DNA of 64,000 nucleotides from Polytrichum commune (Eukaryota > Streptophyta > Polytrichopsida > Polytrichales > Polytrichaceae), in assembly GCA_950295325.1 (NCBI GenBank), contig OX485803.1, positions 11,100,001 to 11,164,000 on the forward strand, given 5' to 3'. Shown in pieces: positions 31,794 to 44,770 of the stretch. Position numbers and translations under genes: made by a program. Numbering within the stretch: the stretch's first letter is position 1; each line of letters starts with the position of its first letter. The notes under the pieces were generated by a model, which was not told where the DNA came from, searched no databases, and saw nothing but the letters and a program-made list of their open reading frames with translations.

Positions 31794-34700
31794 TTTTTTG
31801 GTAAAAAGTGTTGACCTTTGATGTTGGCCGTATGATGGGGCCGTAAAAGGCCTTGGCCTTGGCCTTAGCCGTAAGCCGTAAGCCCCTGTGCCCCCCCTCC
31901 CCCCATATACTTCATCTCAAAAGTAATCCTCAAAAAAAGGCCAAGAAACAAGCTATGGTCTGAAAAGGCACACTTTCTTTATCCTCTCAATCACTAAAAG
32001 TAGTAAGGTTTATAGTTTATTTTCAAGACTATGATCATACAACTTAATCCTCAAATGTGTTGAAATAGATTCAAAGTTCAAGGTCACAATCAAAAATTGA
32101 TGATTGAAACAATGGGGGGTCAAGGACCATTGGGAAATGTTATTTCATGAGCATGCTCATGTTAGCCTAGTCATGAAACAGGGGTTGCTTGTTTGTGGCC
32201 CTAGACCCCCCATGACCAAGTTTTAATGCTCCTCTATCTGATTATATACCTTGAATGTGTGTTTTAAAGATAACTCACTTGATATCAATTCAATGTGAAA
32301 ATAAAAACACATCTCTCTCTCTCTCTACATCTTGATCTCTTGGCTAACGGGCTCCATGAAAACCCTTATGGGCTGCCCGGAAATGAAACAAAAAATACTG
32401 GCCGTCTAAATACAGAAGCCCGCCTGACGGACTCACTTCTGTACAGTAGTAGACAGTGCTTGTAGATTTCCCAGTCCGAGGCTCAGCATGTGCAGACCTC
32501 TGTAAGCAACCAGGACAGACTGAGTAATACCCAGTGATGCTACCTCGATGTTCTGTCTTCGCATAAGTTTCAGTCTATAGACACTACGAAGACCAAGTGC
32601 AATCTGATTTCAGTACAGGGTAGTCAGATTCTGAAAGTTACAATTCACAATATTCAAGATCCCACAGAAGCGTCAAGATGAAACATAATAGCTCATCTCA
32701 GGACGAATTCAAGGTGTAGATCCATGATTTGACTTCATTGCACAGATTACAATGGAAAGAAAAATGCGACTACATGGGACCGGCAGTTATCTAAGTGAAT
32801 TCAACCAATTCTTGATTCAAGATTGCATGATCTTAGTTCTTTTTCAATCAATGCATCTAAATATGTAGAGTATGATGAATTATACCTATTTCCAAGAAAG
32901 GGGTATTGCTTTGTTGACATCGATAACAAGTAAGAAGGTCCGCCTACACCTGATGTACGCTCTACTAACTTATTGTTTGGTAATGTTGGGGAGCATGGGC
33001 ACAGGTGAGGACCTCTTCTACAAGGCTGTGCACCTTCCGAAGAAAACGTCCACTCATCACATCTTTCCAAGCAATTTCTCTTTGAAATCTGGAATAGTGA
33101 ACTTGAGTCTTTCTTTCTTTTTGAAAAATATTTTTTCGCTCTACATGCTGCTGTATTCCTGTTTATGATTCTATAACCAGGATATATGAACAATATGTGA
33201 ATTCTTAGGCACTACCCTGTTAGTCTATTGAACCTTTCTGCTTAAACAGAATGCACCGTGATTCTTACATGGACTGCCCAGTGACGATGTTGCAGTTAAC
33301 TCAGTAATCGTCACTATGTTCTGTCTATATGGTACCCCAGTAAACAGGAAGGGAAACGATGTTTCAATAAAACAGTAATACAGCATGTATGAGGACTTAC
33401 TACCTTTACATGCTGATGTCACCAGATTGAGAAGTGTTCAGAAAACACTGAGTCTGAATAAAGGGGAATGTAAAGAGAGGGTAACTCATTATGGTTCTTT
33501 CTGATATTTGAACTATAAAGAATGAATTACCGTATTTGCTCTACCAGACCCAGAACTCACCCTCACTTGAAATGTGATATCTCTAAGGTAGTTTGAGAAT
33601 CTGGTCACAAACAGTTTACAATTCTGTGGCGAATACCCATAACCTAGAATTATCTCGGTGCCTATTCGGGAAATGGTTATAAGTGGATGTTGACAAGAAA
33701 TTATCTGTATACGGATTTATATATGAGGATCTGAACTAGTTGCATTCTTGGACCAGATACCACATATATTATGTCACCTGGTGTTCTAAAATAACACTAG
33801 TAGCCAGTTACATGCTAATTATTTGTAAACTGGCTTGAACATCCGTTGAGAAGTCATTTTCCACTACTTATTACTTTTTAGCCAACAGTTGAGTTCTAAT
33901 GGATACAGAAATATTCTTGGGGAAGGAATCTTTCCAAGATCTGAATACACGAGGGTCTTTTAGCACAATCATAAAGAGCGAGTGTGATTGTTGCTGTTTA
34001 AGTTAGCATACTCACATACTTGTTATCTTTCACTAACCAAATGAGAGATAATCTGACACTTGGGAATAGAACCCGGAGGTGATACATCTCTGTCCTATGA
34101 TTCGATGATCATATCAGAATAATATGGACTCAGAAATGTACTCTGATAATATAAAGGTTCATAACCGGATGAAATATCGGTGACCGTCTAAGGTAATGGC
34201 CACAGTAAAGTATCCCGAAAAGTTTTTCATGGGATAACCATCACCTGTATTCTTTTGTAGTGAAATGAACAATGAAGGGCTTCATTTCATTCTACTCCAC
34301 AGATACAGGAAAGACAGGATGATAAGATAATACTGACTGCTTGGAAACTATGCCGTTCTAAAACAATTTTACTAACCGAGTACGTATAATCTGAAATATT
34401 ATACGGAATCTGTGGTGTTGCTAAATTAGTGGTCTACACCAAGAAGTAATTTACCTGCTTATATTATTCATGACCAGACCATTTTTTACTTACAGAAGAA
34501 TTGTTACCCCATACTACTTGATTATCAAGACTCTGATGAACCAGGGATGTATGTTGTCAGTTATACTACCTAACATGACTCTACCATAAAGGTGACATAA
34601 CCTATTATGACTAGAGTTTAATCATGACAAGATTAGTCAGCTCTCTCTCAAAAAAAAAACAATGTTGCTATAGTAACTAAGATACTACCTTACAAAAGAA

Positions 34701-35935
34701 CTAAAAACTTTAAAAATATATATGAAACAAGATAAGCAAATCATGGTAGAATATCATTTCCAAAAAATTGAACTTTCTTTTGCTTAAGCCACAAGCTACT
34801 TAAAATAGTCACGTTTAGAAATTGTTTGGCCAAGAAAAATACTTAAGTGTTTAATAATCGTCAAGTTCTTGAGTATTTGAGTTTGAGTAATTGCAATCTG
34901 CACTTACAACCAATCTCCACAACACCTTCAAGAGTTCTCATGGTTGAAGGTTTTTACTCACAATTATTCATGATTAGCCCTATTCTTCGTATGAAATTGC
35001 CCTTTAAATTCTAGTCTACATCCTTATAGAAACATTTGGAGGAAGTTATTTTGCAAGGGGAAAAACAAACCATGCTAAATCACTTCCAATTGGCAACATG
35101 TATATGACATGTTTTTTAATGTCCTAGATCTAAGGACTTGATAACATCTCATTAGCTTCATGAATTAACCTTGAAGGTCATGCCATGTACAAACCCCAAA
35201 TCACAAAGGGAGGTTACCACATCGCACACCAGTCAAGCAATACATGTCCAATTGACTTCATTCTAGCCAACATGCAAAACAAGAGCAACACATCACATCT
35301 TGTTCAATATAATATAATATATCATCTTTACATGTTTATTTTAGTAATAGAAGGCATTTTATTGTATTTCTCAATTAGTGGTTTTTTACTTCATATGCAC
35401 ACTGTGAATTGCATGATAACATGACCATTGCCAATATCTTGCTAGATCGGAAATAACTCTTATGAAGCTAATAATGCTTAAAATTAAAACCAAATGAAAA
35501 TTTGCGAGGTAAAGGTTCACAGGTACATGCTTACATTCTTTGTCTTTCAATTTTCATTGTCAAATCTAAAGAAGAAGCCACCACTTGATAGTTGTGACCG
35601 TTTTGAAAAGCACAAAGTATTCAAATACATACAAACACATGAACTTTGCTTACAAACACAAGTGCTTCATACACAAGGAACTTTACTTAGAAACATCTAA
35701 GTACTTTAAGTACTTTGCATACATACACCTAAGTACTTTATGTGCAAGGTTTGTTCAAACACCTAAGTGCTTTGAGAAATGTCATTGAAAAGTTCCACGG
35801 CGATTCAAAAAGATAAATAAAATGCTAGAGTTGTAGCATTTGTTTTACGTATACTTTTAATCCAATACCTTTAGAAGTGATGGTGATCGTAAATGAATGA
35901 GTGGGCACAATCCAAAAAATAATTTTTGTGATTAC
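31794..35935. other. Long unassigned region
   Basis: About 4.1 kb without a recognisable gene. 32330-33450 is less AT-rich and has open frames on both strands (32801-33193 minus, 32872-33168 plus), with no similarity I can name. 31840-31900 has a purine-poor stretch with repeated GGCCTTGGCC and GCCGTAA. Short (CT)n occurs near 32310. I see no terminal repeats framing the region. Confidence 0.35.
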
Positions 35936-35939
35936 AATT

Positions 35940-36970
35940 TTGGCAAATTACTTGTATTGAAATGGTTTACAAATGCATGTGAGCCCCATATAGGAGAGCA
36001 ATGGGGAATGCAAAGGCACAGTGGGGGTGCAAAGATTGTGTTAAGGGCTTATAGGAAGGGAGCCTCAAATGGCACCACCGTTACCAACCATCCCGTTCTA
36101 GAGCACAATACATCACCCACTGTGCACACATAAGACACACAAATGCTAGAATTATTTTGGGGGAATATATTGGAATCTTTATAGGTGGTTTGAATGATGA
36201 GCACTCCACAATATCTACATCAAATTTTTATTTTTGAAAATTTAAATCTTTGGAAATTGATTGCGCGTTTACTACAAATGTGCAATAGATGTGTAAACCC
36301 AATTTGCAAAGGCCAAAGGGGAGGCCAAGGGGACACAAAGCTAGGATGGGGAGCTTGAAAAAAATGCCAAAATGGTATATCGAGAATAGAAGTCCCACTT
36401 TGGGGCCCAAAACGGCATTGCAAGACCCCCCCAAAAGGCAAGAAGATGCTAGAATTTTTGTTGCATTAATTAATTATTTATATGTGATTGTAATGATGAG
36501 CAATTTGAAACGAGCATGCTAAAATACATTTTATTTATTCTAATTTTTTGGGGGAATTATTTACATGCCAGTTCTTACATGGAGTGGTAAGCTTGATTTG
36601 CAAAGGCCAATAGGGAAAGCAAGGGGACTCAAAGGTTGGATGGGAAGCTTGAAAAGAAGGTCAAAATGGGACTCCCATTGTCAACAATCCCATTTTGGGG
36701 CTTGAAACAACACTCCAAGGCCCTCAAAAATTTATAGAAAATGCTAGAAATACATATATATTTTTGATATATTATGAAAATATTCTATGTGGTTGTAATG
36801 ATGAGCACTCCTACATGTGCACATTAAAAACTAGTTATTCAAGGAAAATTCTACTCTATAATTACTTTCAAGAGATGGTATGTTTGATTTGCGACAACAG
36901 AGGAGGAGGCCAAGAGGATGGGTTTGGTTGTTAGGGAGATGCCAAGGATACAAATATCAACATTTGGGTG
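35940..36970. repeat. Tandem array of about 290-bp degenerate units (3-4 copies)
   Basis: Units beginning near 35980, 36290, 36590 and 36880 share, in order: TTTGCAAAGGCCAA (or variants), AAGGGGACnCAAAG, GGGAGCTTGAAAA, CAAAATGGnAnTCCCA/TCCCATTTTGGGGC, AATGCTAGAA, and TGTGnTTGTAATGATGAGCA. Divergence between units is high. No protein is encoded. It resembles a short satellite-like expansion. Confidence 0.65.
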
Positions 36971-37726
36971 ACCTTGAAGATAGTGCAAAGTGTATTTTAA
37001 TTTCTCAAATGCTTTGTAATTGGTGTTGTCAAAACTTTTGTACATGCTCCTATGGCAAGCAGTTGTGCTTTACTAAGTAATTAGCCAATGGTGGATTTTG
37101 GTTGTTTTGAAGAGTTAACCATTAGCGATGAAGAAGATTTATGAAGGATAAATATAAGAGCAGTGTTGGTAGCCCTTAGGATGACTGCATAAGAAGTGGT
37201 GGTTGGGATAGTGTATTGAGGATTTCTTAGGCCACAAATACTAGTACATACTTAGAAAGTATAAACGTGGGTGACCAATACAAGGGAGTGGTGAAGTTTT
37301 GCGGTGTACGACCTTGCTAATAAATGTAATAGTGTTGGTCCCTGAAATATTAGTATTTGGGTTGGAAGTAATCCTTAAGTTGGTTGTGATTGTAGTACGG
37401 CTTATCATTGTGAGAGTCTTGGAAAGACCAAACTTATGTATGTCTTACCTTCATTTTCCCTAATAGCAAGGATTATCTATTGCATTAGTGTTAGAATAAA
37501 AAGGACTGAGTTGGCCAACGCCTCAATATCACTATTGGTTGGGGACTCACCACCCTCTATAGTATAGTGCAATGTTCTTGGCCATTAAGTTAGGAAGCTA
37601 GAACTAAATATGATAGATTGATAAGGGCAAAAATACATAATCACAAGTTGGAGGGTTATAATTGATGTTGGACCGGTATATAGGTGGATGCATGATATCA
37701 ATAATCGGCATTGATAATGGTTCCAA
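36971..37726. other. Unassigned DNA
   Basis: No gene or repeat structure was recognised between the 290-bp array and repeat D3. Confidence 0.35.
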
Positions 37727-38020
37727 AGAACCTACCTGTGCGTATCAAAATTGTAATACCATTTAAATATTTATATTTGATGGGCATATCAAGGTGGGAG
37801 AATCTTGTATAGTTGAGTTTTTATTTGGGTCAATATCATTCTAAACTATATTGATATCAATACGATTTTACCTAGGTATAAATAGGCATATATACCCGAA
37901 TGGTATAAAAAACAAAATATTGTCAAATACCCATACCTTATTGTTACTAAACAAAATGTGACATCTCGTTATAGATACTTGAATGGTATTAAACAAAAAT
38001 TATACCAATCTTGGTTATTA
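37727..38020 (+). repeat. MITE-like repeat family D, copy D3
   Basis: Co-linear with 13497-13825: CAAAGAACCTACCTGTGCGT, AAATTGTAATACC, TTTGATGGGCATATCAAGGT, GGGTCAATATCAT, ATTTTACCTAGGTAT, and GAATGGTATTAAA at the right. Confidence 0.55.
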
Positions 38021-38654
38021 CAATACCGGTAGAAGGAGGAGTAAATCAGAAGATATATCATGTAACTAGCACATAGATATGGTTGGAAGTAGGGTCAAAT
38101 TATAAGGTAATACATCTATGAGTTTCGACCAATATCAAGGGTGGGCAATACCGTTATAACCTTCAAGAATAGCGTCATTAATAACATGGTAGTATTAAGG
38201 TTTGGGTAGTAGGGTAATGTAGACAATAAAGGGTAGCTAACATGGCTAGTAGAGAGAATTCCATTAGAGCTACTGACCCTTTCCAATAATACTACTACAT
38301 AAACGCAAATTATGAAAGTAAATGTATCATGAAGAAGTGGACAAGAAAAAAAACAAAAAACAAAGTCTTTGCAATTCTCAACAAAGGTGTTGACTAAATT
38401 GGGATCATTTATTGATGCTTATGCATCTATATGTGACTTTTTTAACACTGTAACCGTTGTCATGTAAAGAGTTATGCTAAGGGAAAACACCGGGCTCCTA
38501 GCTGCAACTAGATCAAATTAAGGACGAGAAAATCCAACTCAAAAACTTGAAAAACTTGATGAAAACATGAGAGTGTGGAAAACTGTTCAAGGAGAGAGAA
38601 GACTTCCTCTTCCCCATCTTTATATATCCATTCGCATTTTAGGCATCCATACTC
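38021..38654. other. Unassigned DNA
   Basis: AT-rich sequence with no recognised feature, leading into the tandem repeat at 38655. Confidence 0.35.
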
Positions 38655-38880
38655 CTAACTTAAGACAACTCACCTTTTCTTTAGCAACTTCCTATAGATA
38701 ACTCTCAACTATCTAACTCTTAACTACTAACTTAAGATACCTCACTATCTTCTAAGCAACTTTCTATGGATAACTACCAATCAACTAACTTTTAATTATT
38801 AACTTAAGACAACTCTCTATTTTCTAAGAAACTTTCTATGAATAACTATCGACTATCTCAAGACAACTAGGTGATCACTC
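38655..38880. repeat. Tandem repeat, about 75-bp period, three units
   Basis: Each unit reads approximately ACTTAAGACAACTCnCTATTTTCTAAGCAACTTTCTATGGATAACT followed by CAACTAACTnTTAATTA. Units begin near 38657, 38730 and 38805. Confidence 0.75.
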
Positions 38881-41701
38881 TTAACCTTCCTTTATACTAT
38901 CTATTCTATGAAATCAATATATATATATATATTTAATTTATATTTAATTTTTTTGTAAAAGTTTGCTTCATGACACCGTGGATTTCAATCACTGAATATA
39001 ATTTGTACGTCTATGTGGATTGCACATGCTCTTTGGTGGAGTAGCACTACTTCGTTGCATTCAAGAGAGACTATGTCATTTTCGATATCATCTTGGCACC
39101 ATCATACAATACTCTATCCTCACCTCATAGTGTTGGCTCAATGGCAAAAATGATCTCCTTCAATGATGACGAGGACATATTCAAAAATACCGATGGAGCA
39201 CGGAAGATCGCCATTTGTTCCATGTTTGTTCGTTTTTTACATCATTCAACATGCTCTTATCCAATAATGAATGCTGACCGTTTGAGTTTTGCTTTTTTGT
39301 TTTTGTTTTTTAATGAATAACTTGATGTCCCCTCCCACTTGCACAATTATCACAGTACATGCCAAGGCAATCACAATGGTTGTGGATTCAACCTCAACAC
39401 CATCACATTGTAGTAGGTCATCGGGTTATGATCGTCACATCTTGTCATTCGTGGATTTGAGGCGAAGGAGTGTATTAAACATTTTAGTGAAAAAGAGGAC
39501 GGAATGGAACACGATAGGGGTAATATGGAGCTTCTATGCATGGCTTCACATTGACAACATTGAATGTGTTGATTTCTTTGTGGGCTTTGATATGTGTGAG
39601 TAATTTCCTCTTGTATTTCCATCTATGACCAACAACTTTAGTTTCTAATTTCCACAATGCCTCCATCACTCATTTCCCAAACCTACATGAATTCTAGAAA
39701 TATAGTCTAGAGCATGCTCAATTCTTGGAACGTGGTTGCATTTTTCTTCTTCTAAAAATTGAATGTTGAACTTAACGACAATGTTAAAATCCATCTTTAA
39801 GTTTTCATGCTAAGCTTGCGGTTATTAATTTTAAGAGTAAAGTAGGACATTCATAAGGTTGATTGCACTTTGTGTGAACTTTCCAATCATACTATTATAA
39901 ACAAAGATGTTACTATTTATCCCAAAATACCATGGTTATAAGATGCCATTGGGTGTATCTCCAAATATTTTGCCAACCTCACTGCTCACAATTGACCACT
40001 TAACACAACAATAGAGGGTGCCATGAAAAAAACTCCAATTTAGACAACACTTTGTTACTACTTTTAGGCATTTGACCATAAAAATATGGATTTAGTATAC
40101 CGGAGCATTTTTTTCATATACTTGACTGTGCTTGCTCCCAATTAGGGTAATCATGGCCCAATTGCTCTTGAAGTTTGTGTAATCTTTGCATTTTCTTTAG
40201 GTGTGCTATGTTTATGCAATCCGTAATTAACGATTCGAGTAATGTAAAGTAAATATTTTTCATCATCTTTGCGTCTACACCTTCATGCACTCTCTAAGTG
40301 GTTGGCATATATATCAACCAATTGGATTTTATGTATACATTGAATATAATACCTACAAATATATATATAACCTCAATTTAAAACATGCACATGCACCAAG
40401 TTCACAATTTTGTTTTTATGTTCTATTGTAGCCAATGCCTACTTTTCAAACATAAGAGTATTGCTTGCCTATTGGTAGGAAAAATTTGCTAACCTCAAGG
40501 TTGCCTTAATTAAGAAGTTTGACACTAATTCTTGAGCAAGATCACACAAAGCTTCTTATTACAACCAATGGAGTATTAAATGATTTGAAATGTTTATTGA
40601 AGCCATCCTACCAAATTCTTGGGCAACCCCCCCCCCCCTTTTTCCCTCAAGTAATCTAGCAAAATTTCTCGAGCAATCTTGAAGTAATTTTAGGCTGCCC
40701 CAAAAATGAAGGTAGGCCTATAAATCCACAAAATTAGGCTTTTGGGTCTTCTCATGAAATAGTGTCGAAGGTTTCAACCAAATATGGGGAGCTAGGAACA
40801 TTCTTTGTAGGAGAGGCAACATATGGATTACTTAGAATCGGGAATGGCAACACACTTAAGTAGCTAGGGCCTTTTTTTAATTTTTTTATCACTTGGTGAC
40901 TTGGAGGTAGTCCTTGGTTGGTGGGGTGAGGGTTGTTCTTGTTACCCTTGACGTGGCAGTGCTATATGTCCTGGGGCTCCACCCCCCCTCTAAGGGTTGG
41001 GGCGAAACAACCCGTACACTAGATCCTTGGAGGCAAGGGTTTATGCATCCAACAAGGAACGAGTGTATGGGTTGGTTCGCCCAAATCCCGTCGAAGTTGT
41101 CCTTGGTTCTTAATTCATTTTGACGTTGACTTTTCAACCTTCTTTCCCCAAAAATAAACAATAAAATTTATAAATCCACATATATCTTAATGTTCCTTAA
41201 CTCAAGTAATTTTGTACCTCGCGCTTTGTAAGCTACACTCAAATTTCAAGCACAAAACCATTTAGTTTCGCTGACTTCAATTCATGCTTGATATTTCAAA
41301 TCTCCAAATTGCAAAATCAAGGTTTATACCTCACATTCGAAGGAACTCCATAGTTTCCCGCGTACCAATTGAAATTTCGATTTGATGATACAGAAGTGAT
41401 GGATTTGCCAAACTGTAGAAAATCAACCAATTGAGATTACAAGTGACAGGCAACAATGGATTGATTCTGGGTGTCAATCGGTTAGATTTTGAACGAAGAA
41501 GGCAGCCTAGAATGCTCCCTGTTCACTGGTACAGACACTCAATTGATTAGTCACCTCGCACATGAATACAATACTTAACTTAATGAGAGTCCAGGGTCAA
41601 GTGGGTGCAAATTTCTGCACAGGCTGAACTGCATGTAGAGTATGCACTTCAAAGTCCACACTTGCCCCATATACATATACTATATATACTTCACACTATA
41701 T
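38881..41701. other. Long unassigned region
   Basis: No gene was recognised. The open frames at 39093-39320, 39289-39603 and 40889-41161 have no recognisable domain. Low-complexity points are a (TA)n tract near 38921 and a C-run with T-run at about 40628-40645. Confidence 0.35.
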
Positions 41702-41744
41702 ATATACATACACTACATACACTACATATATAGTGTATGTATAT
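41702..41744. repeat. AT-rich hairpin
   Basis: ATATACATACACTA (41702-41715) and its exact reverse complement (41731-41744) flank a 15-bp loop. It could extrude as a cruciform; no terminator role applies in this genome. Confidence 0.6.
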
Positions 41745-41794
41745 GTAAAACTCAGAAATAGGCAACCCTATGAACTAGATTCCTAGGTCATGAG

Positions 41795-41810
41795 GTCATG
41801 ACGTCATGAC
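41795..41810. promoter_or_regulatory. Perfect 16-bp palindrome with a TGACGTCA core
   Basis: GTCATGACGTCATGAC is fully palindromic and centred on TGACGTCA, a classical bZIP (CRE/C-box-like) core. Another GGTCATGA occurs just upstream. No nearby gene is known to use it, so function is speculative. Confidence 0.3.
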
Positions 41811-41940
41811 TACCAGTAAAGGTCAATATTTTAACTGGTTTAATTACAATAGTTTCTTGACTTAAAAGGGCGATGATGCTGTTTTGATTGAGGGTGAGTT
41901 TCCATGAAGGCGGCTCGCCCACTATTCTAGTGTTAATAAA

Positions 41941-42215
41941 GACAAACCCGCTCAAATGTAGAGAGAATCTGGTGGAGTAGGATTTGTATATGCTAACTAC
42001 ATTAAATATGATGTTTAGTGTCATATGGTACTTTATGTCACTATGATAATTTTTGGAATGGCGTTACTTATGAACAAGTGAACGACTATTGTCATGGATG
42101 ATGGATGGGTTCATCCTTTGGCCAAAACCCTACCTTCTCTTGTCAACAACTTGTGATGAAATGTTGTCCTGAAGTTAAGTGACAGTAATTGCAACACTAT
42201 AAATATATGTGACCA
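41941..42215 (+). repeat. MITE family B, partial copy B3 with left flank
   Basis: ATTAAATATGATGTTTAGTG at 42001 corresponds to the family end, followed by TCATATGGTACTTTATGTCA and, at the right, AAGTGACAGTAATTGCAACA as in B1. The 60 bp to the left (AGGATTTGTATATGCTAACTAC) reappear beside copy B2 at 43097-43150, so flank and element were copied together. Confidence 0.6.
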
Positions 42216-42423
42216 AATATCTACGGTAGACGCTAAAGAGACCCCAACGAGCTCTGTCCGGCGTGACAGACACTGGTGGGGCCCACCACCGCCTCTGCCC
42301 CCCAAAACTTTTTGCGTCCCTACCCACGCAGTTCGGGCAACGCTGCCCGACATCTTTTTCCAAATGCTTCTCTTCTTTGATGTCTGCCACTTCAATAAAA
42401 TAGCAATTGCCTTTTAACAAAAA

Positions 42424-43085
42424 AAATTCAATACCATGGTGTTGTCCTTCACTACAATTGTCCTTCAATAGGATTGAAGGCCGCTTCTCCGTATAACCCA
42501 TATTGAATGCACTTCATCTTCAAGGTCCAAAATCCAATATATATGTTCACTTCCAGCGAGTAAATAAGCAATTGATTGGAATTTCCTTTTCAAGGTGAAA
42601 CCGACAATAAAGCATGTAATTAACTTGGAAGTCAAAAACATTACAAAAGCTTCATTAACATTGAGGCAATATCTATTGAGACTTACCATTGAAAGGGACA
42701 TTGTCATTCTAAAATGAAATTAAAATTAACGTTTCTATTTTTAGTATGTTTATTTTATAATAATCTGGTTGATGTCTTCTATTTCCGCAAGTATTTACAC
42801 ACATTGTCCTTCATCACTATTGTCCTTCACTGCAATTGTCCTTCAGGACTCAGTTTTGTCCTTCATGTGTGTTGTCCTTCACAGTAGGATTCAAGGCTAA
42901 TTCTCCATATAACCCATATTAATTGCACTTCATTTTCAAGGTCCAAAATTGAATATATATATATATTCACTTCCATTGAATAAATAAGCAATTGATTAGG
43001 ACTTCTTTTTGCGAAGTTAAACCGTCAATAAAACATGTAATTAAATTGGAAGTCAAAAACATTTCAAAAGTCTCATTAGCACCAA
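42424..43085. repeat. Two-copy direct duplication, about 400-bp period
   Basis: Blocks shared by 42440-42660 and 42830-43085: AATTGTCCTTCA, TAGGATTnAAGGC, TATAACCCATATT, GCACTTCATnTTCAAGGTCC, AATAAGCAATTGATT, and ATTGGAAGTCAAAAACAT. The right copy carries extra TTGTCCTTCA units. Confidence 0.8.
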
Positions 43086-43096
43086 TTTAGTGTGAA

Positions 43097-43525
43097 TAGG
43101 GACAAACCTACCCAAATATAGAGGGAACATGATGGGGTAGGATTTGTATGTGCCAACTACACTAATTTATGGTCACCAATTCTAATTGTCTTGTTCAATA
43201 GTTGTAAACCATAGTGTAGTGTCACCAACACTAAATGTTAACCCAACATTATTTGTCAATCCTTGTTTTTTTTGGGGGGGGGGGATTTATAGATTTACAG
43301 TGTTGTGATTATTGTCACTTCCCAAGTGATTTTTCATCCAAATTTCAATCATGCATGACAATGTTTCATCGCAAGTTGTTGACAAAAGAAGGTAGGATTC
43401 TGGCAAATGGATGAACTCTTCCATCATCCATGACAATATTTGTTCACTTATTCATAAGAAGTGTCATCCAAAAAATTACCATAGTGACAATACCATATGA
43501 CACTAAATATCATATTTAGTGCACT
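43097..43525 (-). repeat. MITE family B, inverted copy B2
   Basis: From about 43151 to 43525 it is the reverse of B1, ending in GACACTAAATATCATATTTA. A poly-T/poly-G tract at 43266-43285 lies inside. It is preceded by the same 60-bp flank as B3. Confidence 0.65.
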
Positions 43526-43529
43526 TACT

Positions 43530-44770
43530 CCCATCTTCACAAATCCAGGCCCCCTACTAACCTCCTCCTCCCGGTTACCAAGGATGGAGTTCTTGACTAT
43601 TGTTGGTTCTCTCAAGTCTTCAACCGGTCTTAATCCTTTGGCGACCGACACTTGCAAGTTAAATATTCTTTTATGAGTGCATGGAAGTCTAGCAACATGT
43701 GTGCACAACCCTCCACATTTTAGCGGACCACCAGAATGTAGTTGGATGGTGGCTTGTGCTTAACTACATACGAATGCCTCCAACCCACTATTACCTAGAA
43801 TCTAGTGGGTTAGTGGCTTACATGGAACTCACCCTTAAAACACCAATTCCAATCTCGTTGCGTAGTAATTATTCAACTTATGGGACAATGATGTTTGATT
43901 TAGATGTGTAGCCAACTGCTAGGTTGACCAATATTTTGGAATCTATATATGTTAATTTATACATACACCATACCTCACTTCTCATTGCTGGACATAGTTT
44001 GTAATGGCATGGGTTTAACTTATATGCTCCAAAGCTCACCATGGGTTTTCAATAATGGCTTGCTCACATGCCCTTCTCTTGGCTAGTTAGTCAAGCATCC
44101 TCACTCTCCCAACACCTAGCCAAACAAGGATTTAACACTTGGCACAAACTGACAAGCATGTGGGAGGCATCACGGGGTCTATCTCATTGGCAAACCCACA
44201 ACAACCCAACAACACAAAGAATCGCATCAGTTGATGTCAAAGTAGGATTTTCTTGCTAAAGAGTGGAATTCTTTCCATCTCTTAGGGAAGCAACTAGATT
44301 ACCTCCACCTCCAAGATTTTCCTCAAATATGAATGTGAATTGTACTTGAGGCAACCGTGGACACCACCACAACGCAAGATCATCGTTGCTTACCGCACTG
44401 CGAACCATAGACTTGCAATTGAAATTGGACGGCGGTCGACTATCCCTATCTCTAGGGATAATAGACTATGCCACTTTTGCTCTTATAATGAAGTTGAAAA
44501 TGAAGCACACTTATGTTGGAGTGTCCCTTATATTACCCCATCATAATTAAATTTCCATCAATATCTAAGAATGTAATATTTCTTCAAGGAGCCTCAAGTC
44601 TTTCTTCCAATCAGATCATCAAGTTGACATCAGTCTCTATCTCATGGAAGCTATCGCACTCCGCCACTCTAGAAAATTAAGTAGGTTGAAACCATCCTAG
44701 TGTACTATCATTCCCATTAGCCTTTTGGCTTCTCTGACTCTTAACTCAATTTCATTTCATTTCGATGGGT
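43530..44770 (+). pseudogene. LINE ORF2 C-terminal remnant with zinc-binding motif
   Basis: The clearest piece (44340-44546) reads RKIIVAYRTANHRLAIEIGR and then LCHFCSYNEVENEAHL. That is the C-terminal region of many LINE ORF2 proteins: an 'H-x-L-x-I-E-x-G-R' stretch followed by a C-x2-C...H putative zinc knuckle. Upstream pieces at 43699-43911 and 44068-44259 fit the same element in shifted frames (HYYLESSGLVAYMEL; SWLVSQASSLSQHLAKQGF). Several stops and frame changes make it dead. It probably derives from a different LINE lineage from the one at 28261. Confidence 0.55.

Noticed and set aside
32801-33193. 130-codon minus-strand frame with Cys-rich centre
   Set aside because: No recognisable domain, and an antisense frame of similar length overlaps it; evidence is too weak to call a gene.
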